Source: Aeoliella straminimaris
Lineage (GTDB): Bacteria > Planctomycetota > Planctomycetia > Pirellulales > Lacipirellulaceae
Length of the DNA: 64,000 nucleotides
Reading direction: 5' to 3'
Assembly (NCBI RefSeq): GCF_024054565.1
Contig: NZ_JAMXLR010000073.1
Location: 87,808 to 151,807 of the forward strand
Below the pieces are notes generated by a model. The model had not been told where the DNA came from and did no database searches. It saw only the letters and a program-made list of their open reading frames with translations. This document shows positions 35,588 through 44,753 of this stretch, piece after piece. Position numbers and translations under genes: made by a program. Within the stretch, counting starts at the first letter, position 1. Every line of letters starts with the position of its first letter.

Positions 35588-37522
35588 ATGGCGAATTCCC
35601 CACGCAGCTTGGTTCGATTGCTCACCGTGTGTTTCGTGAGCATGACGGCGATGGTCGCTGCGACCGCCGATACCGGTGGCACCGCCGACGCACCGATGCC
35701 TCGCGCCACGGCCTCGCACGAGCCGCAACCATTTCCCGACAGTCGCCGCGTGGCGACGCTGATCAACCAGCTGGGCAGCCGCCGGTTTGTCGCCCGCCGC
35801 GAGGCCGAGCGGCAGTTGCTGGAGATCGGCATGAGGGCGTTCGACCAGATCGACGCCGCGGTGCATCACCCCGATCCCGAGATCTCGGCCAGTTGTCGTT
35901 ACCTGATTAGCGAGCTGACCGTTCGCTGGACCCGCCGGGACGATCCGCCCCAGGTGAAGTCGCTGTTGGATGGCTACGCCCACATGGATGAAATGGAAAG
36001 GCTCAGCATTGTCTACAAGCTGGGAGCGCGGCCCGAAGCATGGGCCGTGGCACCGCTGTGCCGCATCTGTCGCTACGACTCTTCGCCCATGGTTTCTCGT
36101 CAAGCCGCCATCGAGTTGATGCGGGCCGACAAGTACGAAACCGGTTACGATGTGGCCGTGGCCCGACTTTTGCGAGACCAGATTGGTTCCAGCGTCCGTC
36201 CATCGTCCGAATGGGTCCGTTTGTTGGCCCTGCAACTGGAGGATCCTCAACGAGCTGTCCAGCTCTGGCCAGCCGCCATCGACCGCGCCGCCAAGGAGTC
36301 GGACGACACACTGGAGGAGCAACTCATCGCGACGCAGCAGGCCGATCTGCTGCGAAACCTGGCCCGCGTGGAATTGCAGATCGAAGACCGCGAGGGATTC
36401 CTTGCGGTGATTGATCGCATCATGGCTAGCTCGGACCGTGCCTCGATCTACGAACTGCAGCGGCTGTTTGAATGGGACCAGGTGGCCGCCGACACCCAAC
36501 TGGTCGACTTGCTTCTGGCCCGTCACCAGCAGTCGCTCTCCGAATCCAAGTCCGGGCTCTACCTGATGGCCCGCATTCGAGCTGACCAGAATCAGATCGA
36601 GGTGGCCAACGAGTTGGCCGATCAGGCATTCTCCAAGGCATCGGCCATGGGGGCGGGCGCCGAAGGGCGCGTGGCCACCGGCGCCGACTTGATGGACGAG
36701 GGCTTCCTGGAATGGGGACGACGAGAGCTGTTCGCCGCCATCGACGAAGTTCCAGCCGGCAGCGACGTGCATGTCGAGGCCGCTGAGATGCTAGGCAAAT
36801 CGCTGCACGACGAGCTGCGAGACAAAGAGGCCACCGAGGTGATGACCAAACTCACCACGGCCCTGAAGAGCGATGCCGACCTGCTGAAAGACTACGGCCG
36901 CCGCGTTCGCACCAACGGCCGTGGCGTTCGTCTGTCGCTCAAGCCGATAGGCGAACTCGAGTCGTGGCAGTATTACTTTCAGGCCTGCCATCTGAAGACC
37001 ACTGGCGACAAAGAAGGGCAATGGCAGGCGCTCGAGCGGGCGGCCAACCTGGATGAAGGCAACGCCGATATCCTGATCGCCATGTACCACGCCTCGGACG
37101 ACAATCCCGAGCGGCGCAAGATGGTGATGGACAAGATTCACGAGCGTTGCCGCGCCGTGGAACAGTCCATCAACGATCTAGCCAACTCCGGTCACAATAA
37201 ACTCGAGTGGAGCAACGCCTACAACGAATGGGCCTGGCTGGTCAGCAACACCGAAGGCGACTACGACAAGGCGGTGCGATACTCGCACAAGTCGATCGAA
37301 ATCTTCCATCAGTTCATCGCCGAAGAGTCGCTGGTGACCAAAGAGGACACGGCCGGATTGCTCGACACGTTGGGGCGATGCTATTTCTCGGCCGGGGATA
37401 TCGACTCGGCCATCAAGTACCAATCTCTGGCCGTGGAGTACGAGCCTCACATGCAAGTGCTCCGCCGGCAACTCGAAGAGTTCGAGGCTGCCAAGGCGAA
37501 CAAGACGGCTCACGGCGGTTAG
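35588..37522 (+). CDS. Exported TPR/HEAT-repeat protein
   Basis: 644 residues. Signal peptide (about 1-27, LVRLLTVCFVSMTAMVAATA). The first part (50-200) contains HEAT-like helices (RRFVARREAERQLLEIGMRA); the rest is a series of TPR-like helix pairs, clearest at the C-terminus (YNEWAWLVSNTEGDYDKAVR and LLDTLGRCYFSAGDIDSAIK). Such proteins are scaffolds; no enzymatic motif appears. It follows the response regulator by 48 bases on the same strand, so the two may be co-transcribed. Confidence 0.75.
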   Translation: MANSPRSLVRLLTVCFVSMTAMVAATADTGGTADAPMPRATASHEPQPFPDSRRVATLINQLGSRRFVARREAERQLLEIGMRAFDQIDAAVHHPDPEISASCRYLISELTVRWTRRDDPPQVKSLLDGYAHMDEMERLSIVYKLGARPEAWAVAPLCRICRYDSSPMVSRQAAIELMRADKYETGYDVAVARLLRDQIGSSVRPSSEWVRLLALQLEDPQRAVQLWPAAIDRAAKESDDTLEEQLIATQQADLLRNLARVELQIEDREGFLAVIDRIMASSDRASIYELQRLFEWDQVAADTQLVDLLLARHQQSLSESKSGLYLMARIRADQNQIEVANELADQAFSKASAMGAGAEGRVATGADLMDEGFLEWGRRELFAAIDEVPAGSDVHVEAAEMLGKSLHDELRDKEATEVMTKLTTALKSDADLLKDYGRRVRTNGRGVRLSLKPIGELESWQYYFQACHLKTTGDKEGQWQALERAANLDEGNADILIAMYHASDDNPERRKMVMDKIHERCRAVEQSINDLANSGHNKLEWSNAYNEWAWLVSNTEGDYDKAVRYSHKSIEIFHQFIAEESLVTKEDTAGLLDTLGRCYFSAGDIDSAIKYQSLAVEYEPHMQVLRRQLEEFEAAKANKTAHGG

Positions 37523-37697
37523 GTGCCGGAGTGTACCTGGCTCGAACGGACAACGCCGACTAGTATCTCGTTAAGCTGAACTCTTCGGGTAGCGATCGCT
37601 TCACTCCCCGCGGATGTTGCAGGCGATGGCCCGTAGCGATTGCAAAGCAGAGATGTTAGACGCAGCACCGACTTTTGCGTAACACCACGACCTGACT

Positions 37698-38492
37698 ATG
37701 AATGTCCAACTACACGCGGTAGATCAAGGCGCCGGGCCACCAGTACTGCTGGTTCATGGATTTCCGATGGATCACACGATGTGGCGGTTCCAGATCGAGG
37801 CTCTGGCCCAGAACTACCGGGTGATTGCCCCCGATCTGCGCGGGTTCGGGCAGTCGCCCATCGAGTCGATTGCCGCCAAGACCGGCATCTCCATGGCCGA
37901 TTACGCGGACGACCTGGCCCAGTTGCTCGATCGCTTGGCGGTGGGCGAACCGGTGACACTGGTTGGTTTTTCGATGGGGGGGTACATCGGCTGGCAGTTT
38001 TGCAAGCGGCACCGCCAGCGATTGCGGGCGCTGGTGCAGTGCGATACCAAAGCGGCTGGTGACACGCCCCAGGCGCAAGAGACGCGGTTCAAGATGGCCG
38101 AGCACGTCGAAGGTTGGGGCGCAGCGCATGTGGCGGCCCTGATGGTGCCCAAGTTGCTGGCGCCCAGCACGCTGCAGGGGAATCCAAAGCTGGCAGAAGA
38201 AGTCGGTGGCATGATTTCGCGCACCGACCCTGTGGCCATCGCCGCGGCGCAGCGTGGCATGGCGCACCGTGACGATAGCACACCGCTGTTGGCAACGCTC
38301 GACCTGCCGGTGCTGTACATCGTTGGCCAGGACGATCAAATCAGCACCCCGGACGAGATGCAATCGATGGCCGACGCCACGCCCCAAGGACGGTTGGCAA
38401 CCGTGGCCAAGGCCGGACATTTGAGCCCGCTAGAGAATCCCACCGACGTGACCGGCGCCATGCAGGAGTTCTTGGGTTCTCTATCGACGTAG
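37698..38492 (+). CDS. Alpha/beta-fold hydrolase
   Basis: 264 residues, cytoplasmic. VLLVHGFPMDHTMWRF supplies the HG oxyanion region, TLVGFSMGGYIGWQF the nucleophile elbow (GFSMGG), YIVGQDDQIST the acid (Asp) and KAGHLSPLENP the histidine. It resembles BioH/3-oxoadipate enol-lactonase-like esterases of about 260 residues. The lid region is undistinguished, so the substrate is not predictable. It stands alone between the TPR gene and the convergent DUF2617-like gene. Confidence 0.88.
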   Translation: MNVQLHAVDQGAGPPVLLVHGFPMDHTMWRFQIEALAQNYRVIAPDLRGFGQSPIESIAAKTGISMADYADDLAQLLDRLAVGEPVTLVGFSMGGYIGWQFCKRHRQRLRALVQCDTKAAGDTPQAQETRFKMAEHVEGWGAAHVAALMVPKLLAPSTLQGNPKLAEEVGGMISRTDPVAIAAAQRGMAHRDDSTPLLATLDLPVLYIVGQDDQISTPDEMQSMADATPQGRLATVAKAGHLSPLENPTDVTGAMQEFLGSLST

Positions 38493-38519
38493 AACGGAAT
38501 GAGTTCCGTTTTGCGAAAC

Positions 38520-39071
38520 CTATGAAGCGTCGGGCAGGATGAACCGCGATTGGCTCTTGAGAATCACACCATCTTCGGGAAAGGTGTGCAGCGCCTGAAT
38601 GCGGAGCGATTTGGCCCGCGATTCGAAGTGGATGTAGCTGAACGCTCCCAAGCCAATCCGGCCGCCCGACTCGAATTGGAACAGCACGCTGTGCGTTTCG
38701 CCAGCCAGGGCGAGTTCCTGCTGGTAGCCGCGGATCGTGGCGTTGTCGGCCGACTCGATGGCCAGTTGCGTTTCGTAAATCAGCCCGCCGGCGCATTCAA
38801 TGCGATCTTCGTGTTCGCCCCGCACGCGGTGCGACATGAGCCGTCGCTTGATGGGCAGGTCGTGCAGGGCCGAGGTGGCGACTTCGGTGAGCAGCAACCC
38901 TTCGGGTTGATGCCAGCAGATCGCGTGTCCGGTGCTGGTGATCTTGATCGTGGCGTTGTAGGTCGACCGCTCGATCTTGCGCTCACGCTTCACTTCGAAC
39001 AGCTCAGGGTGTAGAGACCGCCCATAAAACTGAAACACCAAGTCGGCGATTTTGGGGCGGGCGGATAACAC
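38520..39071 (-). CDS. Conserved hypothetical protein, DUF2617-like
   Basis: 183 residues if begun at GTG 39071 (MLSARPKIADLVFQFYGRSL); GTG 39122 would add 17 residues that do not look conserved, and neither has a clear ribosome-binding site. Visible features: VFQFYGRSLHPELFEV near the start, YNATIKITSTGHAICW, LLLTEVATSALHDLP, and a C-terminal beta-rich part (HTFPEDGVILKSQSRF). The LHPE / TEV pattern is that of DUF2617, whose role is unknown. Assignment is from memory of the family and moderately sure. Confidence 0.65.
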   Translation of the reverse strand: MLSARPKIADLVFQFYGRSLHPELFEVKRERKIERSTYNATIKITSTGHAICWHQPEGLLLTEVATSALHDLPIKRRLMSHRVRGEHEDRIECAGGLIYETQLAIESADNATIRGYQQELALAGETHSVLFQFESGGRIGLGAFSYIHFESRAKSLRIQALHTFPEDGVILKSQSRFILPDAS

Positions 39072-39301
39072 GGTCGGAACAATGGTTCTAAGTTGCAAAG
39101 CGAAACGATATAGTAACGGCACTCGGTGCTGTCACTGATGGCAACCGAGCGAAGCTCGGAGCGAGGCAGGTGATTGCTTTCACCCACTCACTCACTGAAT
39201 TATAGCTTCGGAGTCGATCGGCCACAAAGGTCGATTCAAACGGCGCGAAAAAACAGTTGTTTCGCACTTGACTATTTCTCAATAGCTATTCCGGCTACTC
39301 G

Positions 39302-39973
39302 ATGCCACGACGCCCTCCGCCGCTGCTGGATCTGTACGAAGAGATGTATGCGGCGTTCGGTCCGCAGCACTGGTGGCCGGGTGATTCGCCATTGGAAGTG
39401 GTGATTGGTGCAGTGCTGGTGCAGAACACCGCGTGGCGCAACGTGGAACGCGCCATCGCCAACCTAAAACAACACAATCTGATCGACGTCGATCGGTTGT
39501 ACGCCGTGGAAGTGGGGCGGCTGGAGGAACTGGTGCAGCCAGCTGGTTACTTTCGCGTCAAGGCACGGCGGCTGCGCAACCTGCTCGAGTTCGTGATCGA
39601 CCGGCATGAAGGTTCGCTCGACCGACTGTTTGAGTTGCCCATGGAAGAAGCCCGCCGCCAGTTGCTGGAGGTTAACGGTGTGGGACCCGAGACGGCCGAC
39701 TCAATCTTGTTGTATGCTGGCGAGCAGCCAAAGTTCGTGGTGGACGCCTACACTCGACGTGTCCTGCTGCGGCATGGTTGGTTGGCTCCGCCGGCCACGT
39801 ACGAAGCGATGCAGAAGTTCTTCGAGCGACGCTTGCCTGCCGAAGTGCCGCTCTACAATGAATATCATGCGTTGATTGTTCGCATCGGCAACCAGTACTG
39901 TCGTTCGCAACCCAAGTGCGAAGAGTGCCCGCTGAAAGGCCGCCTGCCCCGCGGTGGCCCCATCGAACTATAG
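39302..39973 (+). CDS. Endonuclease III-like HhH-GPD DNA glycosylase (COG2231 type)
   Basis: 223 residues. WWPGDSPLEVVIGAVLVQNT is the typical start; the helix-hairpin-helix is LLEVNGVGPETADSILLYA, followed by FVVDAYTRRVLLRHG with the catalytic Asp. Where bifunctional endonuclease III has Lys (GRKTAN) this protein has Glu, so it is likely a monofunctional glycosylase, as in MagIII-like 3-methyladenine glycosylases. The C-terminus has CRSQPKCEECPL, only three of the four cysteines of an iron-sulfur cluster. Base specificity is not predictable. Confidence 0.85.
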   Translation: MPRRPPPLLDLYEEMYAAFGPQHWWPGDSPLEVVIGAVLVQNTAWRNVERAIANLKQHNLIDVDRLYAVEVGRLEELVQPAGYFRVKARRLRNLLEFVIDRHEGSLDRLFELPMEEARRQLLEVNGVGPETADSILLYAGEQPKFVVDAYTRRVLLRHGWLAPPATYEAMQKFFERRLPAEVPLYNEYHALIVRIGNQYCRSQPKCEECPLKGRLPRGGPIEL

Positions 39974-40043
39974 CGAGTGACAGTACACCAACTGCCCCGC
40001 CCATCACCTATAACTTCCCCGCCACCCCTCACCTGGTGCATTA

Positions 40044-41387
40044 ATGTCCGACCTGTTTGCGAAAGCCGAAGAGGGCAACCTGAAACGTGTCGCACCCTTA
40101 CCGGCACGGATGAGGCCGCGGACCATCAAAGAGTTCACCGGTCAGCAACACCTGGTGGGCGAGGGGCAATTGCTGTGGCGACTGCTCAAGGCCCAGAAGC
40201 TCGGTTCGGTGATCTTCTATGGTCCCCCCGGTACGGGCAAAACCACCCTGGCGCGGTTGCTTGCGCAGCATCTGTCGTACAACTTTCGGCAACTCAGTGC
40301 GGTGACCAGCGGAGTGAAGGACCTGCGCGAAGTACTCGAAGCAGCCCGCGACAACGTGGCCACCGGAGGCCGGCCTACGCTGTTGTTTCTGGATGAAATT
40401 CACCGCTTTAACCGCGCGCAACAGGACGCCCTGCTGCCCGACGTGGAGGATGGCGTGGTGATTCTGGTGGGCGCGACGACCTCGAACCCGTTCTTTGCGG
40501 TGAATAGCGCCCTGGTGAGCCGCAGTCGGGTGTTCGAGTTTCAGCCGCTCGCACCAGCCGACATTCGGACGTTGCTGCAGCAAGCCATCGCCGATCCCCA
40601 GCGGGGGCTGGGACAATACAAGATTTCCGCCGCCGACGAGGCGCTCGACTTCCTGGCCGACATCTGCGATGGCGACGCCCGTCAGGCGCTTTCGACGCTG
40701 GAGATCGCCGTGCTATCGAGCGATCCCGATTCTGGCCCCGTTACGCTCACCAAGGACCTGGTGGCGTCGGCCGTGCAGCGACGGGCCGTCAGTTACGACA
40801 CCAGCGGCGACGAGCACTACGACTGCGCCAGTGCGCTGATCAAGAGCATCCGCGGCAGCGACCCGGATGCGGCCCTTTATTGGCTGGCCCGGATGCTGGA
40901 AGGGGGCGAGGACGTGCGGTTCGTCTGCCGGCGTTTGGTGATCCTGGCCAGCGAGGACATTGGCAACGCCGACCCGCAGGCGCTGCCGCTGGCCGTGGCG
41001 GCCATGCAGGCGACCGAGTTCGTCGGCCTGCCCGAGTGCCAACTGACGCTATCGCAGGCCGTGACTTATCTGGCGTGTGCCCCCAAGTCGAACGCCGCGA
41101 CGGTGGCCATCTCGGTGGCACGGACCGACATTCGCGAAGGCCGTACGGTGCCAGTGCCACGCCACCTGCGCGATCGTCACTACAGCGGCGCGAAACGCCT
41201 GGGCCACGGCGAAGGTTACGAATACAGCCACAACGCCGCGGATGGCGTGGCCGCGCAGGATTATTTAGGTGTCGACCGCGAGTACTACCAGCCGACGGAC
41301 CGAGGTTTTGAGAGGGAGTTGCAGGACCGTTTGGCTAAGATTCGCGAGAAATTGCGCAGTGCGAAGCGAGCAGAAGGGGCCGAATAG
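40044..41387 (+). CDS. rarA: Replication-associated recombination protein A (RarA/MgsA)
   Basis: 447 residues of a clamp-loader-like AAA+ ATPase. PLPARMRPRTIKEFTGQQHL at the N-terminus, Walker A GPPGTGKTTLARLLA, Walker B LLFLDEIHRFNRAQQDALLP, sensor VGATTSNPFFAVNSALVSR; the C-terminal tetramerisation part includes DPDAALYWLARMLEGGEDVR, all diagnostic of RarA. It acts at stalled replication forks and gaps. It follows the glycosylase gene by 70 bases on the same strand, making a small DNA-repair pair. Confidence 0.96.
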   Translation: MSDLFAKAEEGNLKRVAPLPARMRPRTIKEFTGQQHLVGEGQLLWRLLKAQKLGSVIFYGPPGTGKTTLARLLAQHLSYNFRQLSAVTSGVKDLREVLEAARDNVATGGRPTLLFLDEIHRFNRAQQDALLPDVEDGVVILVGATTSNPFFAVNSALVSRSRVFEFQPLAPADIRTLLQQAIADPQRGLGQYKISAADEALDFLADICDGDARQALSTLEIAVLSSDPDSGPVTLTKDLVASAVQRRAVSYDTSGDEHYDCASALIKSIRGSDPDAALYWLARMLEGGEDVRFVCRRLVILASEDIGNADPQALPLAVAAMQATEFVGLPECQLTLSQAVTYLACAPKSNAATVAISVARTDIREGRTVPVPRHLRDRHYSGAKRLGHGEGYEYSHNAADGVAAQDYLGVDREYYQPTDRGFERELQDRLAKIREKLRSAKRAEGAE

Positions 41388-41576
41388 CGACGCCACTCGT
41401 CGACTTTCTGCCATTGGCTGCGGCATGGATGCGTTTGCTGTTCTCACGATGCCGATCGGTAGCAGCCGCCCGATGCTAGCATCGCTAGCCTGTTGGCGGG
41501 ATTGGTGTAGCGTTGATTGCCGGGTTTGCCTACGATCCCGCGCCTGTACTTATTGCACAGGCGCTGGAGGGTCGGA

Positions 41577-41831
41577 TTACATCCCTGCGAGAGCCACGAC
41601 GATAGCGGTGATGCCCAACACCCCCAGCACGATCCACCACAACGGTTTACCTTGCCACACACTGTTATGAGAGGTGATGTACTCGCCGCAGATGGGACAC
41701 CGCACCGCGTCTTCGGCAATCATGGCGCCACAAGCGGGGCAGGGGACTTCCTCCCAACTGTCGGAGTCGTCCCAATCCGCCTCGTCGGGATACTCGTCCA
41801 GCAGATCATCCTCATAGTCATCGTCGTACAT
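41577..41831 (-). CDS. Small zinc-ribbon membrane protein
   Basis: 84 residues from ATG 41831 (MYDDDYEDDLL); an upstream TTG would add five residues. The N-terminus is strongly acidic (16 Asp/Glu in the first 29 residues), then a zinc ribbon EVPCPACGAMIAEDAVRCPICGEYI with two CxxC pairs, then a C-terminal membrane helix (PLWWIVLGVLGITAIVVALAG). Tail-anchored small zinc-ribbon proteins of this type are common in the phylum; function is unknown. Confidence 0.8.
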   Translation of the reverse strand: MYDDDYEDDLLDEYPDEADWDDSDSWEEVPCPACGAMIAEDAVRCPICGEYITSHNSVWQGKPLWWIVLGVLGITAIVVALAGM

Positions 41832-41997
41832 ACATTTGCCACACAAAGTACCAAGTAGCTTGACCCCCGCACATCACGTCTGATGTGCATCGTAAGCGAA
41901 ACCATAAACGCCTGCCCAGCCGACTGGGTGATTGTTCAACACAACTTGTTCGGCAGTCGCATTGGCTGGCTGCCAATGGTCATGGAGGACCAAAACG

Positions 41998-43224
41998 ATG
42001 AGTGCCATTCGTCCGCTAGCCACCATCGCTATGCTGATGGTTTTAGGAGTCTTCCTATGGAAGCAGATCAATACGCCAGATCTCAAGGAAGAGACCGAAG
42101 GCTCGCTGGCTGCGATCAATGCCCCAGCGTTGGAAGCCGACTTGGGAGCGGGAGCCGATACGATGGACACCGCCCCTCCACCGTTTGGCCCTGCCGAACA
42201 GACCGAAGAAGGCGAAGAGGAGTTGCCGGAATTCGATTTTGGCCCGGCCCCGCTGGCCGAGGACGATAGCAGCATCGCACCGCTGGCCGAGGAAGATACC
42301 GCGGCCATGCCCGAGTTGCCCCCGCTGCCTGCTCAGGTGCCCACGGCCAACTATGCCGATGCCGCTGAAGAACCTGCCGGCGCTGATGCACTCGCGGAAA
42401 CGGAGAATGTCGAGATGGAAGCGGGGGCTGACCCCCCTTTTGCAGGCGGTGCACTGGCTGGCGCGGGCGAAACCGCCCCGTTGGATGGCGGCACTGCCGG
42501 TATGCCTGGCGACATGAATACCACCGCGAATTCGCAGGTGGCCAACGAGTTTGCTGGAGCAGCGTCGGCCTTTGCATCCGCCCGACCGGCAATTCAGGCG
42601 GCCCTGGCGCGTGGCGAGTTGGAAGAAGCGCACCTCAAGCTCAGTATCTGGTATGGCGACAGGAGCCTACCGCTCGAGGAACAAGAAGAGATCGAGAATC
42701 TGCTGAGCCAATTGGCCGGCACGGTGGTTTACAGCACCGAACACCGCCTTGAAGCCCCTCACCGGGTGCAGGCGAGTGAAACCCTGGAGACCATCGCCCA
42801 GCAGTACAATGTGCCCTGGCAACTGCTCGCGAAAATCAACAATATTGCCGAGCCCTCGGCCGTCACTCCGGGGCAAGAACTGAAGGTGATCCGCGGACCG
42901 TTCTTGGCAGTGGTCGACGTCGAGCGGCAGCAACTCGCCCTGATGGTGGCCAAACGCTACGCCGGGCAGTTTGGCGTGAAGGTCGAAGGGGCCGCCACCA
43001 ACGAAGGCGAGTGGGTCGTCACTCAGAAGCAAGTGCCCGATGGCGATTCGAAACGCCTGGTCCTGGAGACCTCCGGCGCCTTGCCCGGGGGACCGCAGGT
43101 GGTGCTCGGTCCCGCCTCGGATACCGCTCCGGCCACCGCTGGCGCGATTCGCGTCGCCCCGACCGACCAGGACGACCTGTTCGACATCCTGTCGATTGGT
43201 TCGCGGGTGCTGATTCGCAAGTGA
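41998..43224 (+). CDS. LysM protein with a degenerate L,D-transpeptidase (YkuD) domain
   Basis: 408 residues from ATG 41998, with GGAGG at 41984-41988. A membrane anchor (about 6-22, LATIAMLMVLGVFLW) leads to a long acidic, Ala/Pro-rich spacer (25-190). A helical section (PAIQAALARGELEEAHLKLS) follows, then a LysM domain (about 255-298, HRVQASETLETIAQQYNV) and a YkuD-like fold (RGPFLAVVDVERQQLALMVA onward). The end GAIRVAPTDQDDLFDILSIG aligns with the SxGCIRL block of L,D-transpeptidases, but Ala replaces the catalytic Cys and no HGT motif precedes it. It probably binds peptidoglycan without cross-linking it. Confidence 0.75.
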   Translation: MSAIRPLATIAMLMVLGVFLWKQINTPDLKEETEGSLAAINAPALEADLGAGADTMDTAPPPFGPAEQTEEGEEELPEFDFGPAPLAEDDSSIAPLAEEDTAAMPELPPLPAQVPTANYADAAEEPAGADALAETENVEMEAGADPPFAGGALAGAGETAPLDGGTAGMPGDMNTTANSQVANEFAGAASAFASARPAIQAALARGELEEAHLKLSIWYGDRSLPLEEQEEIENLLSQLAGTVVYSTEHRLEAPHRVQASETLETIAQQYNVPWQLLAKINNIAEPSAVTPGQELKVIRGPFLAVVDVERQQLALMVAKRYAGQFGVKVEGAATNEGEWVVTQKQVPDGDSKRLVLETSGALPGGPQVVLGPASDTAPATAGAIRVAPTDQDDLFDILSIGSRVLIRK

Positions 43225-43324
43225 CTCTTGCTTGTTGGCCTCCGTTCGGCGAAGGTAACGGACGAAATCCAACAGGTTCGGCATGCTTAAAGCCGAATCG
43301 TCCGCGCTATCCGGGAGCCGCAAG

Positions 43325-43882
43325 ATGTACGACCGTGAGAAACTAAAGGAACTGATTCGCCAGCACGCATTGAAGTTTGGCGAATTCACGCTGGCCAGTG
43401 GCAAGAAGGCCAGCTACTACCTCGATTGCCGACAGGTCACGCTCCGCGCCGAGGCGCTCCCCACGATTGCCGCCGGAATGCTACAGTTGATGAAGCAGAA
43501 CCCGCCGGAACTGGTGGGTGGCATGGTGATCGGTGCCGACCCGATCACGGCGGCCATCGTCACCTTGGCCGGCCTGCAGGATAAACCGCTGCGCGGCATT
43601 ATGGTCCGCAAAGAGCCGAAGGGCCACGGCACCAAGAAGTTTGTCGAGGGGCCTTACAACGAGGGCGAGCGCATTGTGATCGTCGAAGACGTCGTCACCA
43701 CCGGCGGGTCGAGCCTCAAGGCGATCGAGTACTGCGAAGCAGTCGGCCTGAAGGTCGAACGCGTGTTGGCCATCGTCGACCGCTTGGAAGGCGGCAAAGA
43801 GGCGTTCGCCGAAAAGGGTTACAAGCTCGACACACTGTTCACCGTGGAAGATTTTGGAATCAACGTAGACGGCGGTCAGTAG
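43325..43882 (+). CDS. pyrE: Orotate phosphoribosyltransferase
   Basis: 185 residues from ATG 43325 (MYDREKLKELIRQHALKFGE); an in-frame upstream opening is a shadow of the leader. It converts orotate and PRPP to OMP in pyrimidine synthesis. FTLASGKKASYYLDCRQVTL binds orotate; GMVIGADPITAAIV and the PRPP loop RIVIVEDVVTTGGSSLKAIE are intact. A leader hairpin (ttcggc 43277-43282 with gccgaa 43292-43297) lies upstream but no attenuator is evident. Confidence 0.95.
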   Translation: MYDREKLKELIRQHALKFGEFTLASGKKASYYLDCRQVTLRAEALPTIAAGMLQLMKQNPPELVGGMVIGADPITAAIVTLAGLQDKPLRGIMVRKEPKGHGTKKFVEGPYNEGERIVIVEDVVTTGGSSLKAIEYCEAVGLKVERVLAIVDRLEGGKEAFAEKGYKLDTLFTVEDFGINVDGGQ

Positions 43883-43961
43883 GCCCCCGTCAGCAGGCAC
43901 CGACGCGACTTGTGGCGAAGCCTGCAACCGCTCGGGGCCCACTGCAAACCGACCGCGAAGT

Positions 43962-44645
43962 ATGGAAACTTCACTCCACCAACAACTCAAGTCGCTGTAT
44001 GCCGGCGAGTCGGGCGAGACGGAAGTCCGATTGGGGGACTATCGCATCGACGCGGTGGTCAAAGGGGAGTTGGTCGAGATTCAGCACGGCGCGCTTGGGG
44101 CAATCCGCGACAAAATTCGCGACCTGCTCGATAGCCATAAGGTCCGGGTGGTGAAGCCGATTGTTGCTCGCAAGCTGCTGGTGAAGCGCGATTCGCAGGG
44201 CGGCAAGATCGTCTCGCGTCGGCAAAGCCCCAAACGGGGGACGCTGCTCGACATCTTCGACGACCTGGTGCACTTCACCCGCGTCTTTCCGCACCGGCGG
44301 CTGACGCTCGAGGTGCTGATGGTCGACATCGAGGAGTATCGCTACCCGGGGCACGGTCGTCGGCGGCGTTGGCGGCAGAACGATCACCAGCGAGAGGACC
44401 AGCATCTGGTCGAGGTGCACGAGAAACACACTTTTCGCACTGCCCGTGACCTGTGGCAGCTGGCACCCACCGGTTTACCGCGACCTTTCCACACAGGGCA
44501 CCTGGCCGAAGGCCTGGGCGTCCAGCGTTGGATCGCCCAGCGGATGGCCTACTGTTTTCGCGAGATGCAAGCGGTCCGGCAAGTGGGTAAGCAGGGCAAT
44601 GCCCTATTGTACGAGCCGGTGGTTCGACGCCGCCGTTCGGCCTAA
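43962..44645 (+). CDS. Conserved hypothetical protein, possible PD-(D/E)XK-like fold
   Basis: 227 residues, strongly basic. The first part reads METSLHQQLKSLYAGESGET, then YRIDAVVKGELVEIQHGALG, then DKIRDLLDSHKVRVVKP. The D-x8-E-I-Q spacing on consecutive strands recalls PD-(D/E)XK nucleases in which Gln stands for Lys. The middle contains SPKRGTLLDIFDDLVHFTRV and an Arg-rich loop, and the C-terminus (ERMAYC-like helix, VGKQGNALLYEPV) looks like a winged helix. No member with known activity comes to mind. It follows pyrE by 79 bases and precedes fabH on the same strand. Confidence 0.6.
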   Translation: METSLHQQLKSLYAGESGETEVRLGDYRIDAVVKGELVEIQHGALGAIRDKIRDLLDSHKVRVVKPIVARKLLVKRDSQGGKIVSRRQSPKRGTLLDIFDDLVHFTRVFPHRRLTLEVLMVDIEEYRYPGHGRRRRWRQNDHQREDQHLVEVHEKHTFRTARDLWQLAPTGLPRPFHTGHLAEGLGVQRWIAQRMAYCFREMQAVRQVGKQGNALLYEPVVRRRRSA

Positions 44646-44753
44646 GTTGGGACCACGAAAGTGGTTCCCGGGGTTGCCCAGTTTGACCCCAAGTCGTACG
44701 CTGCGGTGATACTTTCGAATCGACATCCTTTGCATTTGCGAAAGGAAAGACAG

